DNA from: Lutraria lutraria
Lineage: Eukaryota; Mollusca; Bivalvia; Venerida; Mactridae
Direction: 5' to 3'
NCBI GenBank assembly: GCA_964023205.1
Contig: OZ026842.1
Span: 34,549,501-34,613,500 of the forward strand
DNA length: 64,000 nt
The notes beneath the pieces were generated by a model that was not told where the DNA came from, ran no database searches, and saw only the letters and a list, made by a program, of their open reading frames with translations. Below, one piece after another: positions 22,601-33,987 of this stretch. Position numbers and translations under genes: made by a program. Each line of letters starts with the position of its first letter. The first letter of the stretch is position 1.

Positions 22601-25600
22601 AATGTGGAAAAACGTAGTACATTGTGCACCGACCTTACAGTTGTCCTCAGCCCTCAAGTTTTAACAGCAAAATCTAATGTACCAATGTATTTGGAAACTA
22701 ATCTATTCTTATATATTTATACAAAAGCTATGTATAGAAATCCGAATGAATGTTCTGTTCAGCGTACATTCTACATTCTATTTATACCAACACAACGCAG
22801 AACACAGAAACCTTAATGATCATATTAAGAAACTTATTTAATTATTTGTGCGACTTAAGACAATACAGTGTGGTCACGACCACGGTTTGGAGCAAAAATA
22901 ACGGATTCAGTACAGTGGTGGTCTCATTCAAAAGCTGACAAACAGAGAGACCATTGAAAACCTGTCATAAGGTAAATGTTCGTTGTAATTAGGTAGACTT
23001 CATATTTAATGGTTGCTAAGTGAGGTTCAGCTATTCACTAAAAAGCAATGCCATCATGATATTAACAAATCACTAGGAATTTATGGGTCCTTCTTTACGG
23101 AGTGTGGTTACAATGGGACACTGTTTGGCTCGACTATTATGGTAATAATTGCACATAAGCAAAGGCTGTTTCGGCGATACAAACTTTGTTAATGAGTTTG
23201 TAAATAGATATATGTAGGCTTCAGTTATATACAAGTGTTCCTATAGATTCTATACTAGTACTAAGATTATGATTTATACTGTATTCAAATCAATCTTAGC
23301 AGTGAACATATACTGCGACCAGGGCTTCTACCACCAGAACACAATGTCTGTAGACATAACACTTGAACAACGCACTAAGCAATATGGCGGAATAATCAGG
23401 ACTTTTGGAATTAAGTGGCATTGCTGCTACTTCGTCAGTTTCAATAAACCATACAAATGGCAAAATGTACAGTGGATATGACATTAGCCATTTATCCTAA
23501 TCTTTAATCACAACACACGTTTTCAGTTTCATTAGATAATTAATCACGTATATAAATTATATCCAACTTGAATTGTCTGAACCGTGTGGTGTTCTATATC
23601 ACCGTCAATATAATTTCCATAACAATTAGCTACTGCTAATTAACACAACCATCTAAGCAACAAATGATAATTTATTCATCAGCAGTTCTGATGCCCAGCA
23701 TCATTATCGTTATAATATTCTGTTATCCAATAAATAAAATACCATTATCAGTTTATGGCTGAACAGTTTACAATCTACAAGTTGCATGTTATATCAAATC
23801 CTGACAAACATTTTAAAATCACATAATTTTTTAAACAGATAACTAAACATGTACATATGTAATAGAGAATGTTTTAAAAAAACGTCAAGGGAAACATAAA
23901 TCAAATGAACGTAGTGTTTACTCCAGTCAATGGCTTATATGCTGTCGTAAACCTTTCAATCCTGACAGAAAACGACAAATTCGTAGCATGAACATCAGAG
24001 CAGGTTTATAGTACAAGATGCAGATAAGAGAAATAAAAAAATAAAATGCTATTAAGTATAGTATAGTGTTTGTAGCACTTATGTTATGTGTTTACCTTGG
24101 TGTTATGTTCAAGTCCGTTAAACACTCGATGTCCACTGATTGTGTTGGCTGGAACTCATCTCCACATATATCATGATTTGATAAGTGTCTTTTCTTTCTT
24201 TGTGAAGACTAAAACAGATTGATATTACATTTATATACGGACAATATTTCACGATATCATATCAAGAAAAATGTATTACAGGATACGTAACAATCAAAGA
24301 ATCGCCTAGCCTACTTCGACTTACACGCAACTCAGAAGAAATAAAGGAAAAATCAAGTGTCCCCATACCAATAGATCTTAAATAATTATACAATAACTCA
24401 GTTTGTATTGTATTATGGTGTTCGCTTATCCTTGTTTTAATCAACCCTTTCAAACCTTAGATATAAACCGGTATGTTATGAAGAATAATTCGTTAATTGG
24501 TTTAAGACCAGCCCAATTAGTGTAGGGGGAGGAGCGAAAGACTGAGAGAAGTTTGTGTTTTTTTGTCTATGACGAGACGGAATATATCGCTTGCGATATC
24601 GCCAGTTTTTGCTTTAATGCTATAAACAATTATAACTCCGATGTTTCTTATTTGCCATCATCATACATGGGGCGTCAACAACATACCAAACTAGATTTGA
24701 GTTATTGAAATACATGCATTCGAAGTGTGGTTTCAGGCATTATTAATCAAACTAACATGTGTGTAATTATTCGTCCTTTCGCCCCATTTGATAAGCTTTT
24801 TCCTCTTAGACTGTATGACGTCTTGCATGTATAAAATGGACGGATGATAATCAAACAACATAATAACATCTATACTGGAATCTTCATCTAACTCTCGTAC
24901 TGAAAATAAAAGTAAAGATATAACATAATCAGTCGAAAATAGAAACTAATTATATTCCTTGTAGCATTGACAACGTAAGACTTTGCGCATTCAGTGTACT
25001 GTCGTGTTCAGAAAGTTTATAAAGGCGCTACTAAAACAAAACAACATTTATTAAAACATAGCGTATGAACTCGTGCACTGGACATCCCTTTTATCTAAGA
25101 ACCTACCCTTGTTCCAAATTTACATTTTCTATCACCAATTTAGAATTACACATTCACTTGAATACGTATATATGCGTTAATATCCAAAAGCAGTAATTTA
25201 CGTTTGATATAAGCCTCAAATTGCCACAATGTAAGTTACTGAATTGTTTTAGCGCTAGGCTGCAATATTACACAGAGAAACATGGCAATACCTTAAAATA
25301 AACAAAACCTTTTTGTTTGTTACCACGGAGAAATCTACGTCAGTCAAATATCAGTGTCTCATTTCCAAATGTCGCTTGTAGTTAAAATATTCCCATCGTA
25401 AGTGTACTAAGTCCTTAATTGAGAAGAGTTGGTATAATTACATTAAATTTATAGCTCAACGTTTCATTTCAATCTTACATCAAAGCATCAGTAAAATAAA
25501 ATTCTCTTTGATACGGTTCTATTGTTCCAGTGAAGTATCGGTGTTATACAGACTTATTACGTGATGATTATATGTTATACACATACCAGTTATAGTTCAT

Positions 25601-28600
25601 TTAGCGTCAATAAGTAGTTAACGATGATCAAATCTATATAATGTATCACATTATTCATTTGCTTTGACTTTACATGCTTCTTCCAAAGCGTCAGATTTTT
25701 TTATTTGTTTGGTTTATGTATTAATATGTTGAAGCCTAAATTCAGTAACAAAGTTTCAGGTGGAATGAAATAATTGCATGGAAATATTTAAGGGTGGTAT
25801 GGGTCCCAAATGAGGCATGGTAATGGTTCTCGGTCCTTACAACAATGATTATAGTTGTTTTTCATGATTCGCAGTTAATGCGATTTAGTAATGTTGGCTT
25901 TCTGTAATATGATTGCCCATCAATTAGTTTTTGATAATATAAATGTATTTCATTGATAACATGGTCTTTGGTCAGAGAAAAACTTGTCAGAACTCTACTT
26001 TACTATCGACACCGTAGTTGCCTATGTCGTGTGTTCATCGAACGGCCCCATTAAAACCTATTCAATAAGCAGATTAAACGTTGCACATGAAAAGTCAAAG
26101 AGACTGTAAAATTAGACTGCGCATTAATGTCCCATATGTTGCAATTTAGTTATTCATTATTTTTTCAATACATTCAGATAGTTCCCCTTTAATGGGTCTG
26201 ATTTAAAATGAAAAATTATCCATTTAAACGTCACACCAATAGCCAGAGTAATATGACTACTTTCCTAGTTTCGACGAAGAATGAAGGCTAAGTCTATTAG
26301 TTGAGTAGAACCACAGACCTTCCGTAAGTAAGCTAGACAACTTCTTCACGTGTAAAATGTATCTGGTCACGGTGTGACACGAACTCACATAGATAAAATA
26401 TTAGACAGTGATTTCTCACTAACTGGACAGAAAAAACAATCAGTAAAAGTTACTTAAAATGGAGGTGCTGGAAAACCTTATCCGTCATGGGTATCTACAA
26501 CTGGAGCAACGTTGGAACGTCCGCATGTGATTTACTCAGAAAACCGTGTAAAACGTCATAAAATGACGTCATTTTGCGCAAAAGGCGCGCGATGCCATTT
26601 CTCGCAAAATCGTGAACATTTGTTGAAAATAGAAGTTATATTGACGAAAATAATGCCGATTAAGCAGTGAGAAAATAAATCTACCAATACTTTCTAAAAG
26701 ATCAACCCATGTTATATGACTTTATAATGCCAATACAAATGGCTGGATGTGTCAAAGTAAGAATAAATAACGAAAATGAAGAGCTGACATCACAGGCTGA
26801 CAGCAGCCTACTGTCAGAAGAGGATCTGTGAGTATCTGTGAATACTGAGTTCTTTGAACTTATCTTTAAGCCTCGTGGTAGATTTACTATATCCACAACC
26901 CAACACAACGATAGATTCTCTTATCTATTCAGAGACCATTTCTATCCACTCAACCAATGAAAGCCCATAATAAATCGTCCAGTACATGTTATGAAAAATA
27001 TTCGACAAATCAAAATTTACTGTTGCGCCAAATCAAACGTAGCTCGAGCATAGATCTATTATTTCCATTTGCCGCATCATTTAAAACAGACTTGTATCTA
27101 ATCTAATGCAAGAAATACGCAAATCATGACTTACCTGATCGAAATATTTGGTACACTTCAGCTGTTTGTATGGTGTGTTTTACTAGTGTTACATTGTATG
27201 AGTATTTTTGAAAAGTGTCCTCTTTTATACCGTATGTGCCATTTGATATCACACCTGAAACGATAAGAAATTAAACAATCATTAAAATTCATGTGAAAGC
27301 TGATTTCAGCGATGGATCTAATATAAATAAATCAGACTATAGTATGTTCAAGAGGTTGGACGCCTGACTTACCATCTGACGGTGGTGGGTTCAAACACAA
27401 CATTAGGCTAAGAACAACGAACCTCACATTTCCCTTGAATAGGCTGGATAGATTTAGTTAGTTGCCATGGAACCTGACCGTTATACCCAAGAGATATGTG
27501 ACGGTATAACGAGAAAGACAATGATATATATTATATATATACAGAGGATGTACTTTAAATACTATATAACATGTATCAGACATCATGACATAAATACAAA
27601 CAATACAATTCAAACCAAGTGCAGACAAATCAATGAACAAAGGCTAACCTAGCTTTGACTGTTCACTTGTAGCCCAAAAATGACATAATTATGGTTGTAT
27701 ATTTCAGTGGATTGAGAGGGTTTTGGGTCAGATGGTAATTTAGGGAAGGTATGATTTTGTAAATGGTTGTATCTAGGAACCATTTTCTTGTCTAAATACA
27801 GAGAGTAGAAAATCAACAGAAAAACCCAAATAAAAAAGGCCTGGATTAAAAACACTTTTAACATGAATTAAACCTGACTTTTTAAAAATATGTTCTGTAA
27901 GTATACTAGAGTTGGTTATCAAAGACAGTAACAGACTCATAGAATATGTAAAATGCATTAGTATCATCTATGTCATTCTAAAGAATCTGATAACTGGACT
28001 AAATTTGGCTGATTTTAAGAGTAAAATTATTAATCGTAAAAAGTGTGCCCAGTGTGTATTGTTTCGTCAGATTGGTCCTAATTTAATGCAAACGTGCTGC
28101 CTCCATGCAAAAATCATTACAAATATAAAACAAACAATGCATGTTTGTATAGCATGATAGATGAGTGTTTTGTAACAGCTATGTAAATATATTCAAATCA
28201 TTATGGATATTTTATTTATTACGAAGTCCGGAGAAGAACAAGAAAATTGATACAATATAAACAAACTATCATGAAGAGTTCCGGCGAAGGACGTTGTGTC
28301 AAAAATAAGGACTATCTAAAATCGATAAATGTACCCACTATCACCAGGCAATCTTAAAGAGGGCTTGGTGTAGAAATCTTGGAAATGTATAGGTTCCAAT
28401 CAAATGAGTATGAACAACTTAAGTATATTCATGAAAATAAGGGATTGGCTTGAGTAAGGCAGAATGATTATACATTTTTTAACAATAAGTTGTAGTCCTT
28501 GACACAACTTTGTATGATGGGTTGAATGAAAATTTGAGAAATCAAATTAAAGATTTTGTTTTTTGTCATGGAAATGAATTGATGATGGAAACATGGCTAA

Positions 28601-31600
28601 TTTCCGTTCATTGACGATGTTATTATAATGAATATGGTTCAATTCATTAGATCACGCCATGGTAATAGAAATCTAAAAAGCATGACAAAGTTGTAATAGT
28701 TTCCCGCTGGTTGGGACAGTGAAACCTCTGTTTGGATTGACAACAGCTAGTGCGTCTTGGTAGGAATCTACTCCATATCAGGATATTATATTTGCTGTAG
28801 GAGTATAAATGTTAGAAAAATAGAACAGGAATATCCTATTGACCTTACACTATTTCTAATAAAACTAAATATGACATTGTAGAGATTCAGTTAAGTACAT
28901 GTAATAAGATAATGGATTATGTACTAGTTAGTAAATTGAAATGAGAAAACAAAGTCAGCCCGAAAGATATGTATCTAATGTACCTATACGTGCATAATAA
29001 ATGAGATGGTTTACTAGACGCAATTAATGATGAATGGAAGTAATGGAATGGAAAGTGATCTACCTAAAAAGTGCAGAATCAAAGGTAAACAGCCGACAGC
29101 CATGAATAAATTAGGCGTGATATGAAAGAAATCGACATAATAAGTAATTGCATTATTGTGACGTATATCGAAGATACATGGATTTATTTGTTTGAAATAT
29201 TTCAATTTAATAAACGAAGTGGTTTTTGAACGCGACTCTGTCTGGAAGTATGGTGAATAAACAGATATTGCTGGTAAATTACTCTTAGTTTGTAATTAAT
29301 CCAGTAAGTGTTAGTCAATGGAATAAATGAAAGTGCTTCCGAGTTAGATCTAATCTATTGGTCAACACGATCTGATCATAATGAAAACAAAACATTAAAG
29401 GTAGCAGTAATTGTCTATCACTACATCTCGTCGTAAACTATTTAGCGTAGACTTTATCTCAAAGTTGTATGAAAGCGTTACTATTACAATAATTGAGTTT
29501 TTGCCCATCAAATGTTTGTTTGCTGTTACGCGATCAACTCATACAAACCCCGCCTAACCCAAAACATGTTATTATGACAATTCACCTTCGTTCTTAATTC
29601 AAGGTTTTTATTCTTGGTACAAATATACCATGTTAACAGGACGAATGCCTGTTAACATTTTGGATAGTGTGAGCGCAAACCAAACATGTAAATGGCCTAG
29701 TGTGTACATCAAACCTTTTATGTTGTTAACATGCTTCATTCATGAGTTTCCTAACCAAAGCTCTTGCAATTGCAAAACTACACAAACAGAACTGAATAGA
29801 ACATGGTCTTATTTAGTACCTTCAAAATAGTATGGGATCTCATTAACAACATCCGTATAAATAAAATATTAAATGATTGGTCAACTGACGTCATAAACGT
29901 GCAAAAGAGAAGAAGAAAGACGGGAAAGTGTTGAAAACTAACGGTTCACAGAAGTGGTTGAGCTTTGCTTTAGAAAACGTAATTGAAGAAGCACGGTGTT
30001 CAACAATTATGAAATACAAGATACTTATGAAAAGAAATCATAACTATGAAACGAAATCTGAATAACGGATTCGTACATTTTAAGAAGTATCATCCGGGTT
30101 ATCCATGGAAAGAGAATGTCCATTCCATAACTATAATAAAATATCATTGACCATTCTCCCAAACTTGTTATTAATTATCTTACCTATTTTTATAGAACTC
30201 AAGCTTACGTCTTCACAAATCACTGAATTCACTGATATTCTTGAATACATTTGTATCCCTAGAAATGCCACACATAGCATTTGTAAATACTCCATCTTTG
30301 TCATTCCATTCACTCTTAATCACACAGAGAAAATCTAATTCATATAACGACTGAATTCAACATTTTTATTTCATCCATTTCATGTATTTGTTTGATAATA
30401 TTCTGTTGCATAGTAATATCCTTTTAAAGTAAGGACATCATGGACGATGAAGATATGTATACATGTATAGCATCATATCCGAACACGTACATTAATAAAA
30501 ATAAGAATCACTATCAAAGAGCTTGTACGGATATATTTCTACAGTAGCTCTGTAATTATTCATACTGCTATCCATGATTTTATTGCCTTAAGTATACTCG
30601 TTTAACTCTGTGACATCACATAATAAAATGAAACAAAAATTACGTTTTGCAATTTCAGCATCGCAGATCCATTACTAATACCTATGACAATAAGCCATCC
30701 CAATGGTATAGACGTTTTATATGCCAGAAGTACTGAATTCGTTTGATTTCAATAGCACCACTGTAAACACGTGTTTGTGATTGAAGGAATACATTATAGA
30801 ATTAGATAAGCACTTAAACTAACTATTGACACATTTTAAACACAGGCACTTTGAATAAACATTCAGTGTACAAAGGCCATTAATCACTTATCAAATATCT
30901 AATGACTTTGACAGAACCTAAAGTGCTGCCGACCGAATTTTGTTATTTTTCGGACTAAAGTGAATAACCATCCGTACGTTGTTAGGTCAATGGTTTCAAA
31001 GTACATCGACTAAACATTAACTGCAGTCAATCATTATAAAAGACAATTTCAAAAAGGGTGTCTTTAATAGTTTGTCGCCGTTCATTGAAACAAACTGTGT
31101 TGGTATGTTTTATATGAATAAGTAATGCACTCTTTCAAAAGGTACTTTTGAGCATTTTTCATGCCACATTACGAGCTCCATTTAAGACATATGAGTTCAA
31201 ATCATTTAGTCATTTAGCCAAAGTATGAAATGGAGAATAACATTTTATAAACTTTAGTCTTATATTTCATCATATAATGGGTCCAATTACATTAGGTAAT
31301 AAATCTGAAGTCTTATTGCTTGAATGCAATATAAATTATCACGAGTCTTTTTCTTTTCTAATTCTCTTTTCTAAACAAACATAATATTATCGTACTTTCA
31401 AAATTTTAATTTCTATTTCTAACGATGCCTTTTGTTTAAACATAGGATTATATTCCCTTACTTTATACCTTCCTATTTTTGATTTCGTTGATCAATAGAA
31501 ACTTTAGAGTAGACGCCAAAAGGTACAGTCGATCGAATTATTCTAAATATGACTATTTTGTTCCACATCTGACGATATTTCGCCCCAGAAACATGGTCAT

Positions 31601-33987
31601 TTTTACAAAGATGTTAACATTGAATGATAAATCATTAAAAACACAAAATAATTTTATCATTGTCAACTTTAAAAAGCATAATAATGTACAAGTTGCTTTA
31701 CACGTAAGTTATGCTGATCGATTTTGAATGATAGTACATTCTATTTATGTGCTTTACGTTAGAATTAATGTAAATGGCAAACTAGATTTAATACTTTAAA
31801 GATTGCAGACTTCAATACATCAACAAGCATTCATTTCTAGCCATTAAACTCTTCCATTGAATATATAGAATGCCTCATTCATAAATCATTCACCATGAGG
31901 TTTTTCTGAATAGTGTAATTTTGGAATTTGTAAACATGAAATTAAAAGTGCCATATAATCCTAGAAAAAAGAGATTACAAGTTAGGAATATTACCCACTC
32001 CCCCGTATAAAGTCCGATATAACTGACCCGGGACCAAAATTTCAAAATGTTTAATTGAAATTAATATCTAATCGATTATTTTTGAATGTCACAATTTATA
32101 CGGATCAGGTACCTCTAACGTTTGTTCATAGACATTAAACGTTTGTATTTATACCCCTGTCACACCGGACCCGCGTACTTAGTGCGTCCTAAACTGTCAA
32201 ATTGAGGAGGACGCCGATGGTCTCATTGAGAACAATGATTCTTTATATTTTCTAAATTAAATCCAGATTTCGGTCACACGTCACACCGGAGTACTTTTTA
32301 CTGCGATCTGTGCATAGCAGCGGTGTCCGTATCGCGACCTTACCGCGTCCTTGGTGTTTTTGTTGAGTCTCTACCACGCCCCTGTGGCGTCTTTCGAGTT
32401 CCTACCGCGTTTTTACGGCGACCACGGAGACTTCAGTGTGACCACAAGTCGTTCTAAGTCAGGACGCCGAACCTTGGTCGCCGTAGGATCGCAGAAAGGA
32501 CACTAGTCCGTTGTGACGGGGGTAAAAGAGTCCGTTATCCAAATAAGAATAGTGTTGACTCACAGCGAATAACTTTTTTTAAAGAATTAAAACGCCTATC
32601 ATAATGCAATGTAATAGTTTGTCAATTAGTGCAGAATCGACCATAAAATTGATTGAACTTAACGCGTATCAATTACTATCGAGCGAGTCCAATATGTCCA
32701 TTCAATAAAAGTTAATCATTTCTAAAATTGCATACAAATTGTTCTAATCGTCCCATAAGTTATTATATCGTCAGAATGTAAACACATTTCAGATTTCCCA
32801 CAAGATACTGTACAGATGCACCATACGTTCAAGTGACAGGAAAAGCATACAAGATAGCACGTATTCACCATAATCAACGTATCATATTAGCAATAAAGAA
32901 CACAACACTGAGAAATAAATGTAGTGCAAATGGGTTTCATTGAAAATGCAAACAAAATTAACCGATATCAACGGAGAACGACGTAATAGTATATTACAAA
33001 TGTATTACTTCATAAATTCAAAACATGATATCGTTTATTGTGTTTAAGCTACGGGTCTGTCTACCCAGGAGAGAGTGCATTGTTTTAGTTTAAAGTGATA
33101 TCTAGTTTACTGATGGTTATTGCATGTCATTTGACCTGTGCAGTGGTGGTTGTTTGTTGACAGTTTTGTGAGTTGAATTCTAGAAGAGCTTGTAAAAGCC
33201 ACGCTGTTTGTTAAATTGATATAGTTGTTTTCGCAAAATGATGTTATAACTAGTGCATGGACTAAAACAATATATTAGTAGATAAAGTATAATCTTATAC
33301 TTTACTGAGTCTGCTGTAACATGTTTGGGTGTTTTACATAAAACTAGAAAGAGCATGACCATTTACAATACGTTGGAAAATACAACAAAAACGTCAATAA
33401 TGAAAGCAAAAAGCTTCGAAGACACAGTACATTGAGAATAAATATAAGAAACACCAGTAAAACATAACACAGAATAGAATATATTTAATTGCATATTTAG
33501 TCCTGAAAAGGTCTTAAATTTACAAAGCAACAAAGATACACTTACACAATAAATAGTATGGTGACATATGCCGCGGAAGTATGTTATAAAACATTATAAT
33601 TAAAGTGAGAAAAATCGTTTATACATGTAACGTGTGTAACATACCACCAACTCCAATAAAATGCCCATCTATTTTCGGACCCGTTATTGCCTCTTTATTT
33701 GAACATCTCGATATAAATATGTTACATACCATAAATATAAATGAAATGAGTAAGGTATTATTTTTCGGATCGTATTGTATAAGTATGTAAGTTACTCACA
33801 AGGCTAGTATGTCACACAGACAAAACAAATATTTATTAGTAACATTTGACAACAGCTAATCTCTCCAAACAGACTTACCTATTGTAATAGAGCCATCCGT
33901 TTCGGTGTAATTAGAATCTTGCGCATGAACTAAAAGAACTTGAGTCAATAAAAGTCCAGCCAACGCATACATTAATGTCATCTTCAT
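10639..33987 (-). CDS. Ionotropic glutamate receptor, IR-like, 17 exons, 882 aa
   Basis: Exons in transcript order: 33879-33987, 27135-27254, 24757-24899, 24096-24208, 22393-22493, 18713-18903, 18126-18311, 17418-17522, 16687-16899, 16161-16261, 15591-15690, 14639-14816, 13980-14138, 13336-13556, 12414-12546, 11742-11874, 10639-10981. Summed length is 2649 nt, exactly 883 codons, and all phases agree. Start: MKMTLMYALAGLLLTQVLLV, a signal peptide. Order: N-terminal bilobed domain (about 30-420), S1 (about 422-540), M1 (547-569), pore loop (about 595-610), M3 (618-641), S2 (645-800), M4 (about 805-830), short cytoplasmic tail. It should form a tetrameric ligand-gated cation channel in the plasma membrane. 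The weakest junction is exon 3/4 (GTTAGT donor). Vertebrate subtype not assignable; GTYCGNLIAFLT in place of SYTANLAAFLT points to the invertebrate IR group. Confidence 0.88.
12876..13153. mobile_element. Foldback MITE with internal 21-bp repeats (receptor intron 14)
   Basis: Long imperfect inverted repeat. The left arm opens with TACGAAAGACTGTTGGTGAC and the right arm closes with the complement (ending CTTTCGTA), each continuing inward about 100 bases, so most of the element can fold into one hairpin. Three copies of a 21-bp unit GAAGAAAAATCGTGAAATTTT start at 12942, 12963 and 12984, with related inverted units on the right arm. ATAAA flanks both ends and may be a target duplication. Confidence 0.75.
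13745..13914. mobile_element. MITE with TGTTTGTTTCTGGTT ends (receptor intron 13)
   Basis: Left end TGTTTGTTTCTGGTTA (13747-13762) is inverted at the right end (TAACCAGAAACAAAC, about 13898-13912). A second member is at 62093-62280 and shares internal motifs such as 'cgggcccgacgaacgg'. Confidence 0.6.
14139..14638. other. Receptor intron 12
   Basis: About 500 bases between exons 13 and 12, with no repeat or coding signal recognised. Confidence 0.5.
15341..15500 (+). repeat. Dispersed repeat family R ('atggcggatg'), copy 1
   Basis: Shares 'gaacttac..', 'ctgcaacatg'-like, 'gaactagtttaa', 'atggcggatg', 'aacgtagtacattg' and 'cgcataaaaattaatgcgc' with copies at 16285-16430, 22508-22635 and 63108-63290. 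No coding content. Confidence 0.65.
15780..15912. repeat. Dispersed repeat 'gtcattgattatgtagaac', copy 1
   Basis: Contains 'tcattgattatgtagaac' and 'aaaatgacctccgaataaag'. A second copy sits at 60117-60245 in a cadherin intron. Short and non-coding. Confidence 0.5.
16285..16430 (+). repeat. Dispersed repeat family R, copy 2
   Basis: Starts with the palindrome-like AGTACTGAAAGTACT and continues with the family core. It begins about 24 bases from the splice acceptor of receptor exon 10 (16261), on the intron side. Confidence 0.65.
16558..16663. mobile_element. TA-flanked MITE, CAGTAAAACC ends (receptor intron 9)
   Basis: TA, then CAGTAAAACCCCTG, and at the right end CAGGGTTTTATTG, then TA: inverted ends around a core with 'ggaccta..ccggac'. 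Ends resemble pogo/Tigger-type elements. Confidence 0.6.
17015..17193. mobile_element. TA-flanked MITE, CAGTATAACC ends (receptor intron 8)
   Basis: Left end CAGTATAACCTCTCCAAAGC and right end GCTTTGGAGAGGTTGCACTG form inverted repeats matching at 18 of 20 bases, flanked by TA on both sides. Confidence 0.8.
18360..18664 (-). mobile_element. tRNA-derived SINE (family B), minus orientation
   Basis: Read on the minus strand, the head at 18664 has an A-box-like TAGTGGTATCGCGC and a B box GTTCGAATCTAG, the internal promoter of RNA polymerase III. The body contains 'gggacatttatatctctact', shared with 56365-56570. It lies in receptor intron 6. Confidence 0.6.
19499..19599. mobile_element. TA-flanked MITE (CGGTCAAATC / TTTGACTG ends)
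   Basis: Opens with CGGTCAAATCTGTGATAGC and closes with GTGTTTGACTG inside TA dinucleotides; degenerate member of the CAGT..AACC group. Confidence 0.45.
19873..20023. mobile_element. TA-flanked MITE, same subfamily as 17015-17193
   Basis: Shares 'acaacctctccaaagcg', 'aacaacaacataat' and 'gcgttgctttaga' with 17015-17193; the left terminal bases are decayed. Confidence 0.65.
20489..20687. mobile_element. TA-flanked MITE, CAGTAAATCC ends
   Basis: Left CAGTAAATCCTCTATTATCC is inverted at the right as GGATAATCGAGG..TTTACTG, with repeated 'ttatccgaaa' and 'ttttcggtcccg' motifs inside. Confidence 0.7.
22494..24095. other. Receptor intron 4 (1.6 kb)
   Basis: Contains repeat family R copy 3 at its exon-5 end. 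Otherwise nothing recognised. Confidence 0.5.
22508..22635 (+). repeat. Dispersed repeat family R, copy 3
   Basis: AGTACTGAAAGTACT followed by the family core. It begins about 14 bases from the acceptor of receptor exon 5 (22493), that is, inside the expected polypyrimidine/branch-point region. Confidence 0.65.
24900..27134. other. Receptor intron 2 (2.2 kb)
   Basis: No coding sequence or clear repeat recognised. Confidence 0.45.
27255..33878. other. Receptor intron 1 (6.6 kb)
   Basis: First intron between the signal-peptide exon and the rest. It contains a GC-rich inverted-repeat element at 32149-32527. Reading frames here are short, AT-rich and without domains. A long first intron is a usual place for enhancers, but none can be shown. 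Confidence 0.5.
32149..32527. mobile_element. GC-rich MITE with ACCCCTGTCACACCGGAC ends
   Basis: The left end 'tatacccctgtcacaccgga' is inverted at the right end (..'tccgttgtgacgggggtaaa'). The interior is much more GC-rich than its surroundings, with recurring 'cgcgtcc', 'accgcg' and 'cacaccgga' motifs. No open frame. A non-autonomous DNA transposon is likely; superfamily not assigned. Confidence 0.65.

Larger units (their letters stand above)
17418..33987 (-). other. Receptor exons 1-8: signal peptide and N-terminal domain
   Basis: Residues 1-356. After the signal peptide come ITIGVISNGTYGIKE, SIDVIMLFDYHPSILYMQD, SDSMIVTLLGPQVLSRLVQE, LGWKLVVIFYES and INVIVVCDF, the alternating strand/helix pattern of the periplasmic-binding-protein fold seen in glutamate receptor N-terminal domains. 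Several N-x-S/T sites (NYT, NVT, NKT, NIT) agree with an extracellular location. A very basic patch (KRKK.., QRKKR) flanks the exon 3/4 junction at about residues 107-130 and may be a processed or disordered loop, or a sign that this junction is not quite right. Exon 8 has a second in-frame GT site further on (TATAG/GTAACC), but only CAACAG/GTACTT restores phase with exon 9. Confidence 0.78.

Noticed and set aside
27912..29205. Possible decayed retroelement coding region
   Set aside because: Only short AT-rich frames; no reverse transcriptase or endonuclease motif could be read.
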